From: Micromonospora pisi
GTDB lineage: Bacteria > Actinomycetota > Actinomycetes > Mycobacteriales > Micromonosporaceae
DNA length: 64,000 bases
Direction: 5' to 3'
Assembly: GCF_003633685.1 (NCBI RefSeq)
Contig: NZ_RBKT01000001.1
Coordinates: 3,348,001 to 3,412,000, forward strand
Shown here: piece by piece, positions 8,880 to 17,132 of the stretch
Position numbering within the stretch: position 1 is the first letter of the stretch
How the letters are laid out: each line of letters opens with the position of its first letter
Made by a program: the position numbers and the translations under genes
Notes under the pieces: model-generated
The model's input: only the letters and a program-made list of their open reading frames with translations
Database searches by the model: none
What the model was told of the DNA's origin: nothing

Positions 8880-10019
8880 TCAGCCAGCGAGGCGCTCGGC
8901 GGCGGCGGCGATCCGCTCATCGGTCGCGGTGACCGCGAACCGGACGTGCCTCGAACCGGACGGCCCGTAGAAGGCACCCGGTGCGACCAGGACGCCGCGC
9001 TCCGCGAGCCAGTCGACGGTCGTCCAGCAGTCCTCGTCGCGGGTGGCCCAGAAGTAGAGTCCCGCGGTCGAGTCGCTGAGCGTGAAGCCCGCCTTCTGCA
9101 ACGCCGGCCGCAGCACCTCACGGCGGGCGGCGTAACGGTCACGCTGCTCCGCCACGTGCGTCTCGTCGCTCAACGCGGCGACCATCGCCGTCTGAACCGG
9201 CTCCGGCACGATCATGCCGGCGTGCTTGCGTACCGCCAGGAGGCGGTCCACCAGCGCCGGGTCACCGGCGACAAAACCAGCCCGGTAGCCGGCGAGGTTG
9301 GAACGCTTGGAGAGCGAGTGCACCGACAGCAGCCCGTCGTACGACCCGCCGCTGACCTCCGGTGCGAGCACCGAGACGGGCGACGACTCCCAGCCCAGGG
9401 TCAGGTAACACTCGTCGCTGGCCACCACCACACCGCGCTCCCGGGCCCAGTCGACGACCTTGCGCAGATGCGCCGCCGGCAACACCCGCCCGGTCGGGTT
9501 GGACGGGGAGTTGACCCAGATCAGCCGTACCCGGGGGTTCGGACCGATCGCGGTCAGCGAGTCGGCCCGGACCACGGTGGCCCCGGCGAGCCGGGCGCCG
9601 ACCTCGTAGGTCGGGTAGCAGACCTCGGGAATGACCACCACGTCGTCCGGCCCGAGGCCGAGCAGCGTGGGCAGCCAGGCGACCAGTTCCTTCGAACCGA
9701 TCGTGGGCAGTACGCCAACCCCGGCCGGGTCCGCGCCGCAGTTACGCCCCACCCAGCCCGCGATCGCGGCCCGCAGCGCCGCCGTACCGGCGGTGAGCGG
9801 GTAACCCGGCGCGTTCGAGCCGGCCGAGAGCGCGTCCCGGATCAGCCCCGGCACCGGGTCGACCGGGGTGCCGATGGAGAGGTCGACGATCCCGTCGGGA
9901 TGCCCGCTGGCGACCACCTTGGCGGGCGCCAGCAGGTCCCAGGGAAAGTCGGGTAGGCCGTCGATCCGGCTCGCCGCCGCACCAGTCGACCCACCTGCGC
10001 CCCCACCACCGGGGGTCAT
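8880..10019 (-). CDS. dapC: Succinyldiaminopimelate aminotransferase (lysine/DAP biosynthesis)
   Basis: A 379-residue fold-type I PLP aminotransferase. Visible hallmarks are IGTPVDPVP and SAGSNAPGYPLTAGT near the N terminus, WVNSPSNPTGRVL (residues 168-180), the PLP-binding SDECYLTLGW, and SLSKRSNLAGYRAGF with the Schiff-base lysine at about K238. It transfers the amino group from glutamate to N-succinyl-2-amino-6-ketopimelate in the succinylase route to meso-diaminopimelate and lysine. The gene starts 23 nt downstream of fdxA; this fdx-dapC pair is conserved in actinobacteria. I chose the ATG at 10019, preceded by GGTGGGGGG. An upstream in-frame extension would overlap fdxA and is not expected. 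The N-terminal glycine-rich stretch is poorly conserved. Confidence 0.88.
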   Translation of the reverse strand: MTPGGGGAGGSTGAAASRIDGLPDFPWDLLAPAKVVASGHPDGIVDLSIGTPVDPVPGLIRDALSAGSNAPGYPLTAGTAALRAAIAGWVGRNCGADPAGVGVLPTIGSKELVAWLPTLLGLGPDDVVVIPEVCYPTYEVGARLAGATVVRADSLTAIGPNPRVRLIWVNSPSNPTGRVLPAAHLRKVVDWARERGVVVASDECYLTLGWESSPVSVLAPEVSGGSYDGLLSVHSLSKRSNLAGYRAGFVAGDPALVDRLLAVRKHAGMIVPEPVQTAMVAALSDETHVAEQRDRYAARREVLRPALQKAGFTLSDSTAGLYFWATRDEDCWTTVDWLAERGVLVAPGAFYGPSGSRHVRFAVTATDERIAAAAERLAG

Positions 10020-10042
10020 CCCCCCACCGGTCGGTACGCCGC

Positions 10043-10369
10043 TCAGTGTCCCTCTCCGCGCCGCTCCTGCGCCGCGACGAAGGTCGCGTCCTTCTCCACC
10101 TTGCCGATCTTGGAGGCGCCACCGGGCGAGCCGAGGTCCTCGAAGAACTCGTAGTTCGCCGAGGTGTAGTCCTTCCACTGCTCCGGCACGTCGTCCTCGT
10201 AGAAGATGGCCTCTACCGGGCAGACCGGCTCACACGCCCCGCAGTCCACGCACTCGTCGGGGTGGATGTAAAGCATCCGGTTGCCCTCGTAGATGCAGTC
10301 GACCGGGCACTCCTCGATGCATGCCTTGTCGAGCACATCGACGCACGGCTCGGCGATGATGTAGGTCAC
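10043..10369 (-). CDS. fdxA: 7Fe ferredoxin ([3Fe-4S][4Fe-4S])
   Basis: A 108-residue ferredoxin with [27 protein letters not shown] at the N terminus (C-x7-C-x3-CP for the [3Fe-4S] cluster plus the shared cysteine) and [18 protein letters not shown] for the [4Fe-4S] cluster, followed by the acidic tail typical of actinobacterial FdxA/FdxC. It is a soluble low-potential electron carrier. The GTG start at 10369 is preceded by GCGGAGGAGAG. It is the first gene of a two-gene unit with dapC and is divergent from the GNAT gene at 10448. Confidence 0.93.
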   Translation of the reverse strand: MTYIIAEPCVDVLDKACIEECPVDCIYEGNRMLYIHPDECVDCGACEPVCPVEAIFYEDDVPEQWKDYTSANYEFFEDLGSPGGASKIGKVEKDATFVAAQERRGEGH

Positions 10370-10447
10370 CGATCTCTCCTCCGCAAGCTACGCCGCGATC
10401 AACCGCGACGGTAAGAGCCTAGTATCTCGCCGAGGAGGGGGGCGATC

Positions 10448-11467
10448 GTGCTCCGACGGCAGGATCTGGGACACCGCGTGGTAGTCCGTCGAATTGTAGG
10501 GGTTCGTGACGACCGACCGCTCTTCACCGACGCCCTCGGTGAACTGGTCGAGCTCACCGAGACACACCTCACCCTCGCCACCGAGCGCGGGAAGCTGCGG
10601 GTGCCGCTGGACGAGGTGCACCGGGCGAAGCGGGTGCCAGCGGCCCGGCGGCCGAACGCCGCGACGGTCGTCGCCCTGGAACTCGCGGCCAACGAGGCCT
10701 GGCCGGCACCGGTGCAGGAACGGCTCGGCGACTGGCTGCTCCGTGCCGCCGACGGCTGGACCGGCCGGGCCAACTCGGCGCTACCGGTCGGCGACCCGGA
10801 CCGTCCCCTGGCGGCGGCGATCGACGCGGTCGCCCGGTGGTACGCCGACCGTGGCCAGCCGGCGATGATCAACACGCCGCTGCCGCTCGCCGCGCCGGTC
10901 GGCGTGGCGCTCGACGAACGCGGCTGGACCAGCCGAAGTCCGGTCCTGGTGCAGACCACACCGCTGACCGCGCTGCTTGCCCGCCTCCCCGCCCGGACCG
11001 ACCTGGCCCAGGTGGAACTGGCGACCAGCCCTTCGGACGAGTGGCTGAGGCTCACGGCGGCGCGAAAAGCCACCCACGCGGGCGGCACGGTTGGGCCTGA
11101 GCCGCTCGACATCCTCCCGGCCGCCGCCCGACACGTACTCACCGCCGTGGACCAGATCCGCTTCGCCCACCTGTACGCGCCGACCGGCGACAACGGCCGG
11201 AAACTGATCGCCGTCGGCCGGGGCACGGTCACCGGCGCGGGCCGCTGGCTGGGCCTGACCAGTATCGAGGTGGTGCCCGAGGCCCGCCGGCAGGGATTGG
11301 CCCAGCACGTGATCGGAGCACTGGGCAGGTGGGCGGCCGAGCGGGGCGCGACCGACACGTTCCTCCAGGTCGAGGAGGACAACTCGGCCGCCGTGGCGCT
11401 CTACCGCCGGCTCGGATTCACCACCCACCACACGTACCTGACCCGGGTGGCACCACCCGCCGGTTAG
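10448..11467 (+). CDS. GNAT family N-acetyltransferase with N-terminal extension
   Basis: A 339-residue protein. The C-terminal ~90 residues carry the GNAT acetyl-CoA binding pattern: SIEVVPEARRQGLAQHVI (motif A, R-x-x-G-x-A) and VEEDNSAAVALYRRLGF (motif B). The first ~60 residues (QDLGHRVVVRRIVG, DALGELVELTETHLTLAT, KLRVPLDEVHRAKRVP) look like a small SH3-like beta domain, which in this family is often fused in front of the acetyltransferase. The middle is a degenerate second GNAT-like half. Substrate unknown. The GTG at 10448 is preceded by GAGGAGGGGGGCGATC. It is divergent from fdxA. Confidence 0.85.
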   Translation: MLRRQDLGHRVVVRRIVGVRDDRPLFTDALGELVELTETHLTLATERGKLRVPLDEVHRAKRVPAARRPNAATVVALELAANEAWPAPVQERLGDWLLRAADGWTGRANSALPVGDPDRPLAAAIDAVARWYADRGQPAMINTPLPLAAPVGVALDERGWTSRSPVLVQTTPLTALLARLPARTDLAQVELATSPSDEWLRLTAARKATHAGGTVGPEPLDILPAAARHVLTAVDQIRFAHLYAPTGDNGRKLIAVGRGTVTGAGRWLGLTSIEVVPEARRQGLAQHVIGALGRWAAERGATDTFLQVEEDNSAAVALYRRLGFTTHHTYLTRVAPPAG

Positions 11468-11491
11468 GTGAGTGGTGCGGCACCCGTCGGG

Positions 11492-11956
11492 TCAGCGGCG
11501 GACGACCCGGCGCGGCTTGGCCAGCTTGGTCTCGGCGTACCGCTTCAGCGACTGGGAGCGGTAGTCCAGGCCCATGGCGGTCACCAGCAGGAACCCGAGC
11601 AGGGTGCCGGCACCGGCGAACCCGGCATAGAGCCAGATCTGGGAGAAGAACTCCCCGGCGCCGTTGGCGAACGGGTAACTCCCGCTGACGAACGGGCCGA
11701 CGACGACGGTCAGCGCCATCGCGCTGAGCACCGCGACCGCGACATCCCCACCCCAGCGGGCCACCGGCTGACGCCGCGCGTACACGAACGCGATCACGGC
11801 CAGGATCAACCCGATCAGCCCGAACATGATCAACGACACCCGGTCAGCGGCCTCGACGTCGTCCTCGAACCCGAACCGGATGACCAGCCGGGCGATCACG
11901 TTGATCAGGAAGAACACCGCCGCGAGTACGCCGACCGGCAACCAACGGTCCTTCAT
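11492..11956 (-). CDS. Hypothetical membrane protein (four helices)
   Basis: A 154-residue protein with about four membrane segments: WLPVGVLAAVFFLINVIA, VSLIMFGLIGLILAVIAFV, VAVAVLSAMALTVVVGPFV and IWLYAGFAGAGTLLGFLLVTAM. A basic cytosolic tail rich in K and R follows. I recognise no domain. It is convergent with the GNAT gene (24 bp apart) and lies downstream of the DUF6113-like gene, in a region that is usually conserved around mshB in this group. The ATG at 11956 lies after GGAGGCGTGCG. Confidence 0.75.
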   Translation of the reverse strand: MKDRWLPVGVLAAVFFLINVIARLVIRFGFEDDVEAADRVSLIMFGLIGLILAVIAFVYARRQPVARWGGDVAVAVLSAMALTVVVGPFVSGSYPFANGAGEFFSQIWLYAGFAGAGTLLGFLLVTAMGLDYRSQSLKRYAETKLAKPRRVVRR

Positions 11957-12027
11957 CGCACGCCTCCAGAAACAGCCGATTCCCGTACCGCTGGAAGATA
12001 TCTACCACCCGTAGCTGGGAGGATCCA

Positions 12028-12513
12028 TCAGCCGGCCGGGCGGCTCGACGGCGGAAGCGGGCCGAGCGGCCTGGAAACGATCAGTTTGAACGCCAACGCG
12101 GCGAAGGCCATCGAACCGGCGAAGATCATGACGACGCCGACCCAGTTGTCCCCGGCGAGCAGCACGTCCCCCTCACTGGTCTTGATCGCGGCCACCGCCA
12201 TCAGCGCGAACCAGGGCACGGCCGGCAACGCCACCGCCCACCGCCGCCCCACCGTCCGGTACGCGAACCAACCCAGCACCAGGTTGGCCGCGATCGCGAC
12301 CAGCACCGACACGCCGATCAGCTGGCCACCGACGCGGAGCGTGGCGAGCAGCAGCTCCAGCGTCCCGGTCACCAGGGCGGCGATCACCGCCAACACTCCC
12401 CCGGCGATCCGCAACAGCAGGTCGAGCAGGCGGACGAGCCCCGCCCAACGCGGCGGTCGGGGCTCGGCGGGCATCTCGCCGGAAACCGGCGTCGACGGAC
12501 TGGACAGCGTCAC
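12028..12513 (-). CDS. DUF6113-like small membrane protein
   Basis: A 161-residue protein whose GTG start overlaps the mshB stop (GTGA), so it is translationally coupled to mshB. A ~25-residue proline-rich N-terminal tail is followed by four hydrophobic segments: [62 protein letters not shown] and [21 protein letters not shown]. Its position right behind mshB matches the DUF6113 family of actinobacterial membrane proteins. Function unknown. A link to mycothiol is suggested only by the operon. Confidence 0.8.
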   Translation of the reverse strand: MTLSSPSTPVSGEMPAEPRPPRWAGLVRLLDLLLRIAGGVLAVIAALVTGTLELLLATLRVGGQLIGVSVLVAIAANLVLGWFAYRTVGRRWAVALPAVPWFALMAVAAIKTSEGDVLLAGDNWVGVVMIFAGSMAFAALAFKLIVSRPLGPLPPSSRPAG

Positions 12514-13451
12514 CGCGCTCCGCTCTCCGCCAGCGCGTCGGCTCCGGCCACGGCGGCCGGTCCCACCGCCTCGGGCGCCAGGCCGGCGAAGAGGTCGTCC
12601 TCCCAGCCGTACGGGCCGGATCCGGGTCCCCGCTCGCCGGCCGCCAGGGTGTAGTACTCCACGCCCATGAACTCGCCGCCGAAGTTGCCGGCGATCGAGT
12701 AGAGCCACGAACTCGCCGGGATCTGGGTGGCGTGCGCCCGCATCGACGCCTCCTTGGCGGCATGCTGGTCGGTGCCGTCGATCCGGGCCGCGATCTCCGC
12801 GTCCGGCGTACCGAACGGCAGGTCGTCGAAGCGGTCGATGCCGGCGAACGGGTTGTCCGAGGACTCCCCGAACGCGGCCATGCCCGCCTCCAGCACGCTC
12901 TTCGGCATCGCCGTCCAGTAGATCTTGGCTGGTCCGAACCCCTCGGCCGTGGCCAGTTCCGCCGCGCGCATGGCGACCCGGTGTGCCTGGATGTGGTCCG
13001 GATGTCCGTAGAAGCCGTTCGGGTCGTACGTGACGAGCACCTGCGGCCGTACCTCGCGCATGATCTCGACCAGATGCCCGGCCGCCTCGTCGAGATCCGC
13101 CTGCCAGAACGCACGTGGGTGGTCGTTCGTGACGAGCCCCATCATGCCCGAGTCGCGGTAACGGCCCGCCCCGCCGAGGAAGCGGTGGTCCGACACCCCG
13201 AGGGCGGCACACGCGGCGGCCAGTTCGGCGATCCGGTAGCCGCCGAGCTGGTCGGCGGCGTCCGCGGCGAGCCCGGCCAGCGCCGGTACGTGAATCTCGC
13301 CCTCCTCGCCGAGCGTGCAGGTCACCAGCGTGACCTGTGCCCCGGCGCGGGCGTAGTGCGCCATCGTCGCCCCGGTTCCGATCGCCTCGTCGTCCGGGTG
13401 TGCGTGTACCAGGAGAAGCCGCCGGGCGGCCAGGTTCGTCACGGCAGTCAC
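12510..13451 (-). CDS. mshB: N-acetyl-1-D-myo-inositol-2-amino-2-deoxy-alpha-D-glucopyranoside deacetylase (mycothiol biosynthesis)
   Basis: A 313-residue zinc deacetylase of the PIG-L/LmbE family. The metal site is visible: the AHPDDE motif at residues 17-22 and the second zinc ligand in [14 protein letters not shown]. It removes the acetyl group from GlcNAc-inositol, the second committed step in mycothiol synthesis, in the cytosol. MshB-specific stretches such as [14 protein letters not shown] and YEEY-like GVEYYTLA are present. I chose the GTG at 13451 ([22 protein letters not shown]); upstream extension is non-conserved and would remove the promoter shared with the divergent S9 peptidase. 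Confidence 0.92.
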   Translation of the reverse strand: MTAVTNLAARRLLLVHAHPDDEAIGTGATMAHYARAGAQVTLVTCTLGEEGEIHVPALAGLAADAADQLGGYRIAELAAACAALGVSDHRFLGGAGRYRDSGMMGLVTNDHPRAFWQADLDEAAGHLVEIMREVRPQVLVTYDPNGFYGHPDHIQAHRVAMRAAELATAEGFGPAKIYWTAMPKSVLEAGMAAFGESSDNPFAGIDRFDDLPFGTPDAEIAARIDGTDQHAAKEASMRAHATQIPASSWLYSIAGNFGGEFMGVEYYTLAAGERGPGSGPYGWEDDLFAGLAPEAVGPAAVAGADALAESGAR

Positions 13452-13547
13452 TCTACGCGTCCGCGATCGACCGCCCAGCAGGTCGAGGTACGGACACGAT
13501 GAGCAGCTCAGCCCCATCATCGATCGCGCCGCTCTACGATCGGCGAT

Positions 13548-15767
13548 GTGGACTATCCGGAACTGGCCGCCCGTACCCGCCGGTTCAGCCACGGCGCACC
13601 ACGGTCGGTGACGGTGGCCTCCGACGGCTCCCGGGTGGTCTTCCTCCGGTCCGGCGGCCCCGAGGATCCGGCCGACGCGCTCTGGCTGTTCGATGTCGCG
13701 ACGGCGACGGAACGACTCGTCGCCGACCCGGCCATCCTGCTGGAGAGCGATCCGAGGGACCCGCTCGCCACCGTCGCGCTGCCGCCGGCCGAACGCGCCC
13801 TACGCGAACGGCAGCGGTTGCAGGCCGGCGGCATCGGCGGTTACGCCACCGACCCGGCCGCCCGGGTGGCGGTCTTCGCCCTGGCCGGTCGCCTCTTCCG
13901 GGCCGACCTGGTACAGGGTGACGTGGTCGAGGTCGCGGTCACCGGGCCGGTGATCGACCCCCGCCCGGACCCGACCGGCGAACGGCTCGCGTACGTCACC
14001 GAGGGGCCCGCCAGCACCGACCGGACCGGCCTCCCGGGCCGCACACAGAGCCCGAACGGTGGCAATGGTGGGAGCTGCGGCGGGCAACTGCGGGTGATCG
14101 AGGCCGACGGCACCGACAACCTGCTCGCCGGTGAGGAGGCGGGCGTCAGTTGGGGACTGGCCGAGTTCATCGCGGCCGAGGAGTTCGCCCGGTACCGCGG
14201 CTACTGGTGGGCGCCGGACGGGCGATCCATCCTCGCCGCCCGGGTCGACGAGTCCCGCCTGCCCCGCTGGTACCTGCACGACCCCGGTGACCCGGCGAGC
14301 CTGCCGCGCGGCATCGCGTACCCCCAGGCCGGCGGGCCGAACGCCGAGGTCAGCCTCCACCTGCTCGACCTCGACGGCGGCTGGGTCGACGTGCACTGGG
14401 ACCGGGAGACCTACCCCTACCTGGTATCGGTGCACTGGGCCGACACCGGACCGCTGATCACCGTGCTCCGGCGGCTGCAACAGCATGGCCTGGTGCTCGC
14501 GGTCGACCCCCGTACCGGGGAGACCCAGGTGCACGCCGAACTCGCCGACCCCCGCTGGGTCGAGCCGGTCGCCGGCACTCCCCGGCATCTGCCCGACGGG
14601 CGGGTACTGGTCGGCGGCGAACTCGCCCACGACGGCTACGACGCCCGCTGCCTCTTCGCCGACGGCACCCTGCTCACCCCGCCGTCGCTCTACATCCGCC
14701 GGGTGGTCGGCCCGCTCCCGGCCGGCCCGGGAGCGACCGACCTGCTGGTCGAGGCGAGCGACGGGGAACCGAGCCAGCAACATCTGTTCCGGGTCCGGAC
14801 CGCGATCGGCGGCGGGGTCGAGTCGCGCCGGCTGACCGCCGACCCGGGCTGGCACACCGGGGTCGTCGGTGGCGACGTACTGGTGGTCGGCTCCGCCTCG
14901 CTCGACCACGCCGGCACCCGGTGGACGGTCTGGCGCGGTGAGCGCGAGCTGGGCACGTTGAGCACGCTCGCCGCGGCCCCGCCGTACTCGCCTCGCCCGG
15001 TGCTGGAGCGGGTCACCGACCGCCGGCTCCCCACGGCCGTGCTCTACCCGCGCAGTCACGTCGCCGGGCGCCGGCTGCCGGTGCTGCTCGACATCTACGG
15101 CGGGCCGGGATTCCAGCAGGTGCTGGCGAGCCGCGCCCGCTGGCTGGAACGGCAGTGGTGGGCCGACTCCGGCTTCGCGGTCGTCACCGTCGACAACCGG
15201 GGTACGCCCGGAGTGGCGCCGTCGTTCGAGAAGGTGATCCACCGGCGGCTCGCCGACGTGATCCTGCTCGATCAGGTGGACGCCCTCACCGCGCTCGCCG
15301 AGAAGCACCCGGACCTCGACCTGGGCCGGGTCGCCATCCGGGGCTGGTCGTTCGGGGGCTGGCTGGCCGGGTTGGCCGTACTCTGCCGCCCCGACCTGTT
15401 CCGCTGCGCCGTCGCCGGAGCGCCGGTCAGCGACTGGGCCCTGTACGACACCGCGTACGCCGAGCGGTATCTCGGGCTGCCGGACGACAGCCCGGAGGTG
15501 TACGCCCACCACTGCCTGCTGGAGTTGGCCGCCGAGCCTCCGGTCACCCCGGACGACGCCCGGCCGATGCTGCTGGTGCACGGCATGGTCGACGACAACG
15601 TGGTGGCCGCGCACACGCTGCGGCTGTCGGCCGCGCTGCTGGCCGCCGGTCGTCCGCACTCGGTGATCCCACTGACCGGCGCCACCCACATGGCCGCGGA
15701 CGGTGCCGCCGAACGCCTGCTTCGGCTGGAGCGCGACTTCCTCCACCTCCACCTCAGAGCGCTGTAA
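13548..15767 (+). CDS. S9 family prolyl-oligopeptidase-type serine peptidase (DPP IV-like)
   Basis: A 739-residue protein. The first ~450 residues form a DPP IV-type beta-propeller ([36 protein letters not shown], with the conserved [19 protein letters not shown] region that carries the Glu pair for substrate N-terminus recognition). The C-terminal alpha/beta hydrolase contains the nucleophile GWSFGGW (S601), D682 in HGMVDDNV and H714 in GATHMA. It has no signal peptide and should be a cytosolic dipeptidyl/oligopeptidase releasing N-terminal dipeptides. GTG start at 13548. The TAA stop is supplied by the first bases of the palindromic repeat that follows. Confidence 0.9.
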   Translation: MDYPELAARTRRFSHGAPRSVTVASDGSRVVFLRSGGPEDPADALWLFDVATATERLVADPAILLESDPRDPLATVALPPAERALRERQRLQAGGIGGYATDPAARVAVFALAGRLFRADLVQGDVVEVAVTGPVIDPRPDPTGERLAYVTEGPASTDRTGLPGRTQSPNGGNGGSCGGQLRVIEADGTDNLLAGEEAGVSWGLAEFIAAEEFARYRGYWWAPDGRSILAARVDESRLPRWYLHDPGDPASLPRGIAYPQAGGPNAEVSLHLLDLDGGWVDVHWDRETYPYLVSVHWADTGPLITVLRRLQQHGLVLAVDPRTGETQVHAELADPRWVEPVAGTPRHLPDGRVLVGGELAHDGYDARCLFADGTLLTPPSLYIRRVVGPLPAGPGATDLLVEASDGEPSQQHLFRVRTAIGGGVESRRLTADPGWHTGVVGGDVLVVGSASLDHAGTRWTVWRGERELGTLSTLAAAPPYSPRPVLERVTDRRLPTAVLYPRSHVAGRRLPVLLDIYGGPGFQQVLASRARWLERQWWADSGFAVVTVDNRGTPGVAPSFEKVIHRRLADVILLDQVDALTALAEKHPDLDLGRVAIRGWSFGGWLAGLAVLCRPDLFRCAVAGAPVSDWALYDTAYAERYLGLPDDSPEVYAHHCLLELAAEPPVTPDDARPMLLVHGMVDDNVVAAHTLRLSAALLAAGRPHSVIPLTGATHMAADGAAERLLRLERDFLHLHLRAL

Positions 15768-15789
15768 GGAAGGGCCCCTTACTAACGCA
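15762..15789 (+). repeat. GGAAGGGCCCCTT repeat, left arm (interrupted by IS30 element)
   Basis: The left half-element contains the 12-bp palindrome AAGGGGCCCCTT-like core (AAGGAAGGGCCCCTTA) and ends TAACGC. Its first bases form the TAA stop of the S9 peptidase. Its inverted partner lies at 17094-17123 on the other side of the insertion sequence. Confidence 0.7.
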
Positions 15790-15797
15790 TAGCGCTC

Positions 15798-17092
15798 GGG
15801 TTCTGGGGATCGTTGCAACGCCTGAGTGTTTCAGGGGTTGCAGTGTTCGAGAGCCGTTCGGATCGTCGGTCGCAGGGTCGTAAGCAACTCCGTGCCGAAC
15901 GTCAGGCATATTTGGATCTTGTGGCGCGGGGTGTGGGTACGAGTGAGGCGTGTCGCCTGGTGGGGGTCAACCGGAGGACCGGTCACCGCTGGCGGTATGG
16001 CAGGGAAAGCCAGACGAAGGCCGGGTGGCAGAGCGATCGAGGCTCCGCCGTCCGGCCTTCGTCTGGGTCGGCCCGCTACTTGTCGCAGGACGAGAGGATC
16101 GTGATCGCGGACCGGCTTCGTGAGGGTGCGTCGCAGGCGGCGATCGCGGTGGAGTTGGGGCGTCCGGCCTGCACGATCAGCCGGGAGATACGCCGTAATC
16201 GTCATCCGGGTAGTGGTGTTTACCGGCCCTACGCCGCGCAGGAGCGTGCTGACAGTCGGCGTCCACGTCCGAAGCCCGGCAAGATCGCCGCCCACCCCGA
16301 GCTACGCGCCCTGGTGCAGGGAAGGCTGGATCTCAGACACAGTCCCGAGCAGATCAGCCGTCGGCTCCGCAGGGACTTCCCCGAGCGAAGCGAGTTGCAC
16401 GTGTCTCACGAGACGATTTACCAGGCGCTCTACGTCCAGGGCCGTGGCGAGTTACGCCGAGAACTCACCGCGGCCCTGCGGACCGGACGCGCCGTGCGCC
16501 GACCCCGCCGGCAGCCAGGGCAACGTCAGACCCGCTTCGTCGCACCGATGCTCATGATCAGTGACCGGCCGGCCGAGGTCGAGGACCGGGCCGTGCCCGG
16601 ACACTGGGAAGGCGACCTGATCATCGGCAAGGACAGTGCCTCCGCGATCGGCACCCTCGTCGAACGCGCCACCCGCTACGTCCTGCTCGTGCACCTGGGC
16701 CACGACCGGACCGCCGACCACGTCCGCGACGGCCTACTCGCCACGATGAACACCCTGCCCACCCACCTGAAACGCTCCCTGACCTGGGACCAGGGCGGCG
16801 AGATGGCACTACACCACGAGTTCACCATGGCCACCGACATGCCGGTCTACTTCTGTGACCCGCACTCACCCTGGCAACGCGGCTCGAACGAGAACACCAA
16901 CGGACTACTCCGCCAGTACTTCCCCAAAGGCACCGACCTGTCCACCCACAGCCCGGAACACCTCGCCGCCGTCGCCGCCGAACTCAACGGCCGACCACGC
17001 AAAACGCTCGGCTGGGACACCCCAGCCGAGCGTCTCGCTAAGCTCCTAGCCGTCACCGGCTAGCCATCGTGTTGCAACGACCCCTGGAATCC
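15798..17092 (+). mobile_element. IS30-family insertion sequence, complete (about 1.3 kb)
   Basis: One IS30-type transposase gene is bounded by imperfect 22-bp terminal inverted repeats: left 15798-15819 (GGGTTCTGGGGATCGTTGCA..) and right 17071-17092 (complement GGATTCCAGGGGTCGTTGCA..), 18 of 22 positions identical. I see no clear target duplication; IS30 elements usually make only 2-3 bp. The transposase frame is intact, so the element may be active. It sits between two inverted arms of the genome's palindromic repeat, which fits the taste of IS30 elements for palindromic targets. Confidence 0.85.
15843..17063 (+). CDS. IS30 family transposase
   Basis: A 406-residue DDE transposase. Two helix-turn-helix regions are visible at the N terminus: ERQAYLDLVARGVGTSEACRLVGVNRRTGHRW and, after LSQDERIVIADRL, GASQAAIAVELGRPACTISREIRRN. 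The second is the hallmark of IS30. The catalytic domain has WEGDLIIGKD (first D), LTWDQGGEMA (second D) and the IS30 signature around the Glu, SNENTNGLLRQYFPKGTD. Length is a little above the usual 320-390. The GTG at 15843 keeps the start outside the left terminal repeat; a TTG at 15813 inside the repeat would add 10 residues. Confidence 0.9.
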   Translation: MFESRSDRRSQGRKQLRAERQAYLDLVARGVGTSEACRLVGVNRRTGHRWRYGRESQTKAGWQSDRGSAVRPSSGSARYLSQDERIVIADRLREGASQAAIAVELGRPACTISREIRRNRHPGSGVYRPYAAQERADSRRPRPKPGKIAAHPELRALVQGRLDLRHSPEQISRRLRRDFPERSELHVSHETIYQALYVQGRGELRRELTAALRTGRAVRRPRRQPGQRQTRFVAPMLMISDRPAEVEDRAVPGHWEGDLIIGKDSASAIGTLVERATRYVLLVHLGHDRTADHVRDGLLATMNTLPTHLKRSLTWDQGGEMALHHEFTMATDMPVYFCDPHSPWQRGSNENTNGLLRQYFPKGTDLSTHSPEHLAAVAAELNGRPRKTLGWDTPAERLAKLLAVTG

Positions 17093-17093
17093 G

Positions 17094-17123
17094 CCGCGTT
17101 AATAAGGGGCCCTTCCTTACAGC
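17094..17123 (-). repeat. GGAAGGGCCCCTT repeat, right arm (interrupted by IS30 element)
   Basis: The right half-element reads GCGTTAATAAGGGGCCCTTC followed by CTTACAGC. Its complement matches the left arm at 15762-15789 in about 26 of 27 positions (GCTGTAAGGAAGGGCCCCTT.. in both), so the two were once one long dyad. It lies just beyond the stop of the peptide-binding lipoprotein gene and may act as its terminator. Confidence 0.7.
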
Positions 17124-17132
17124 TGTGCGCGG

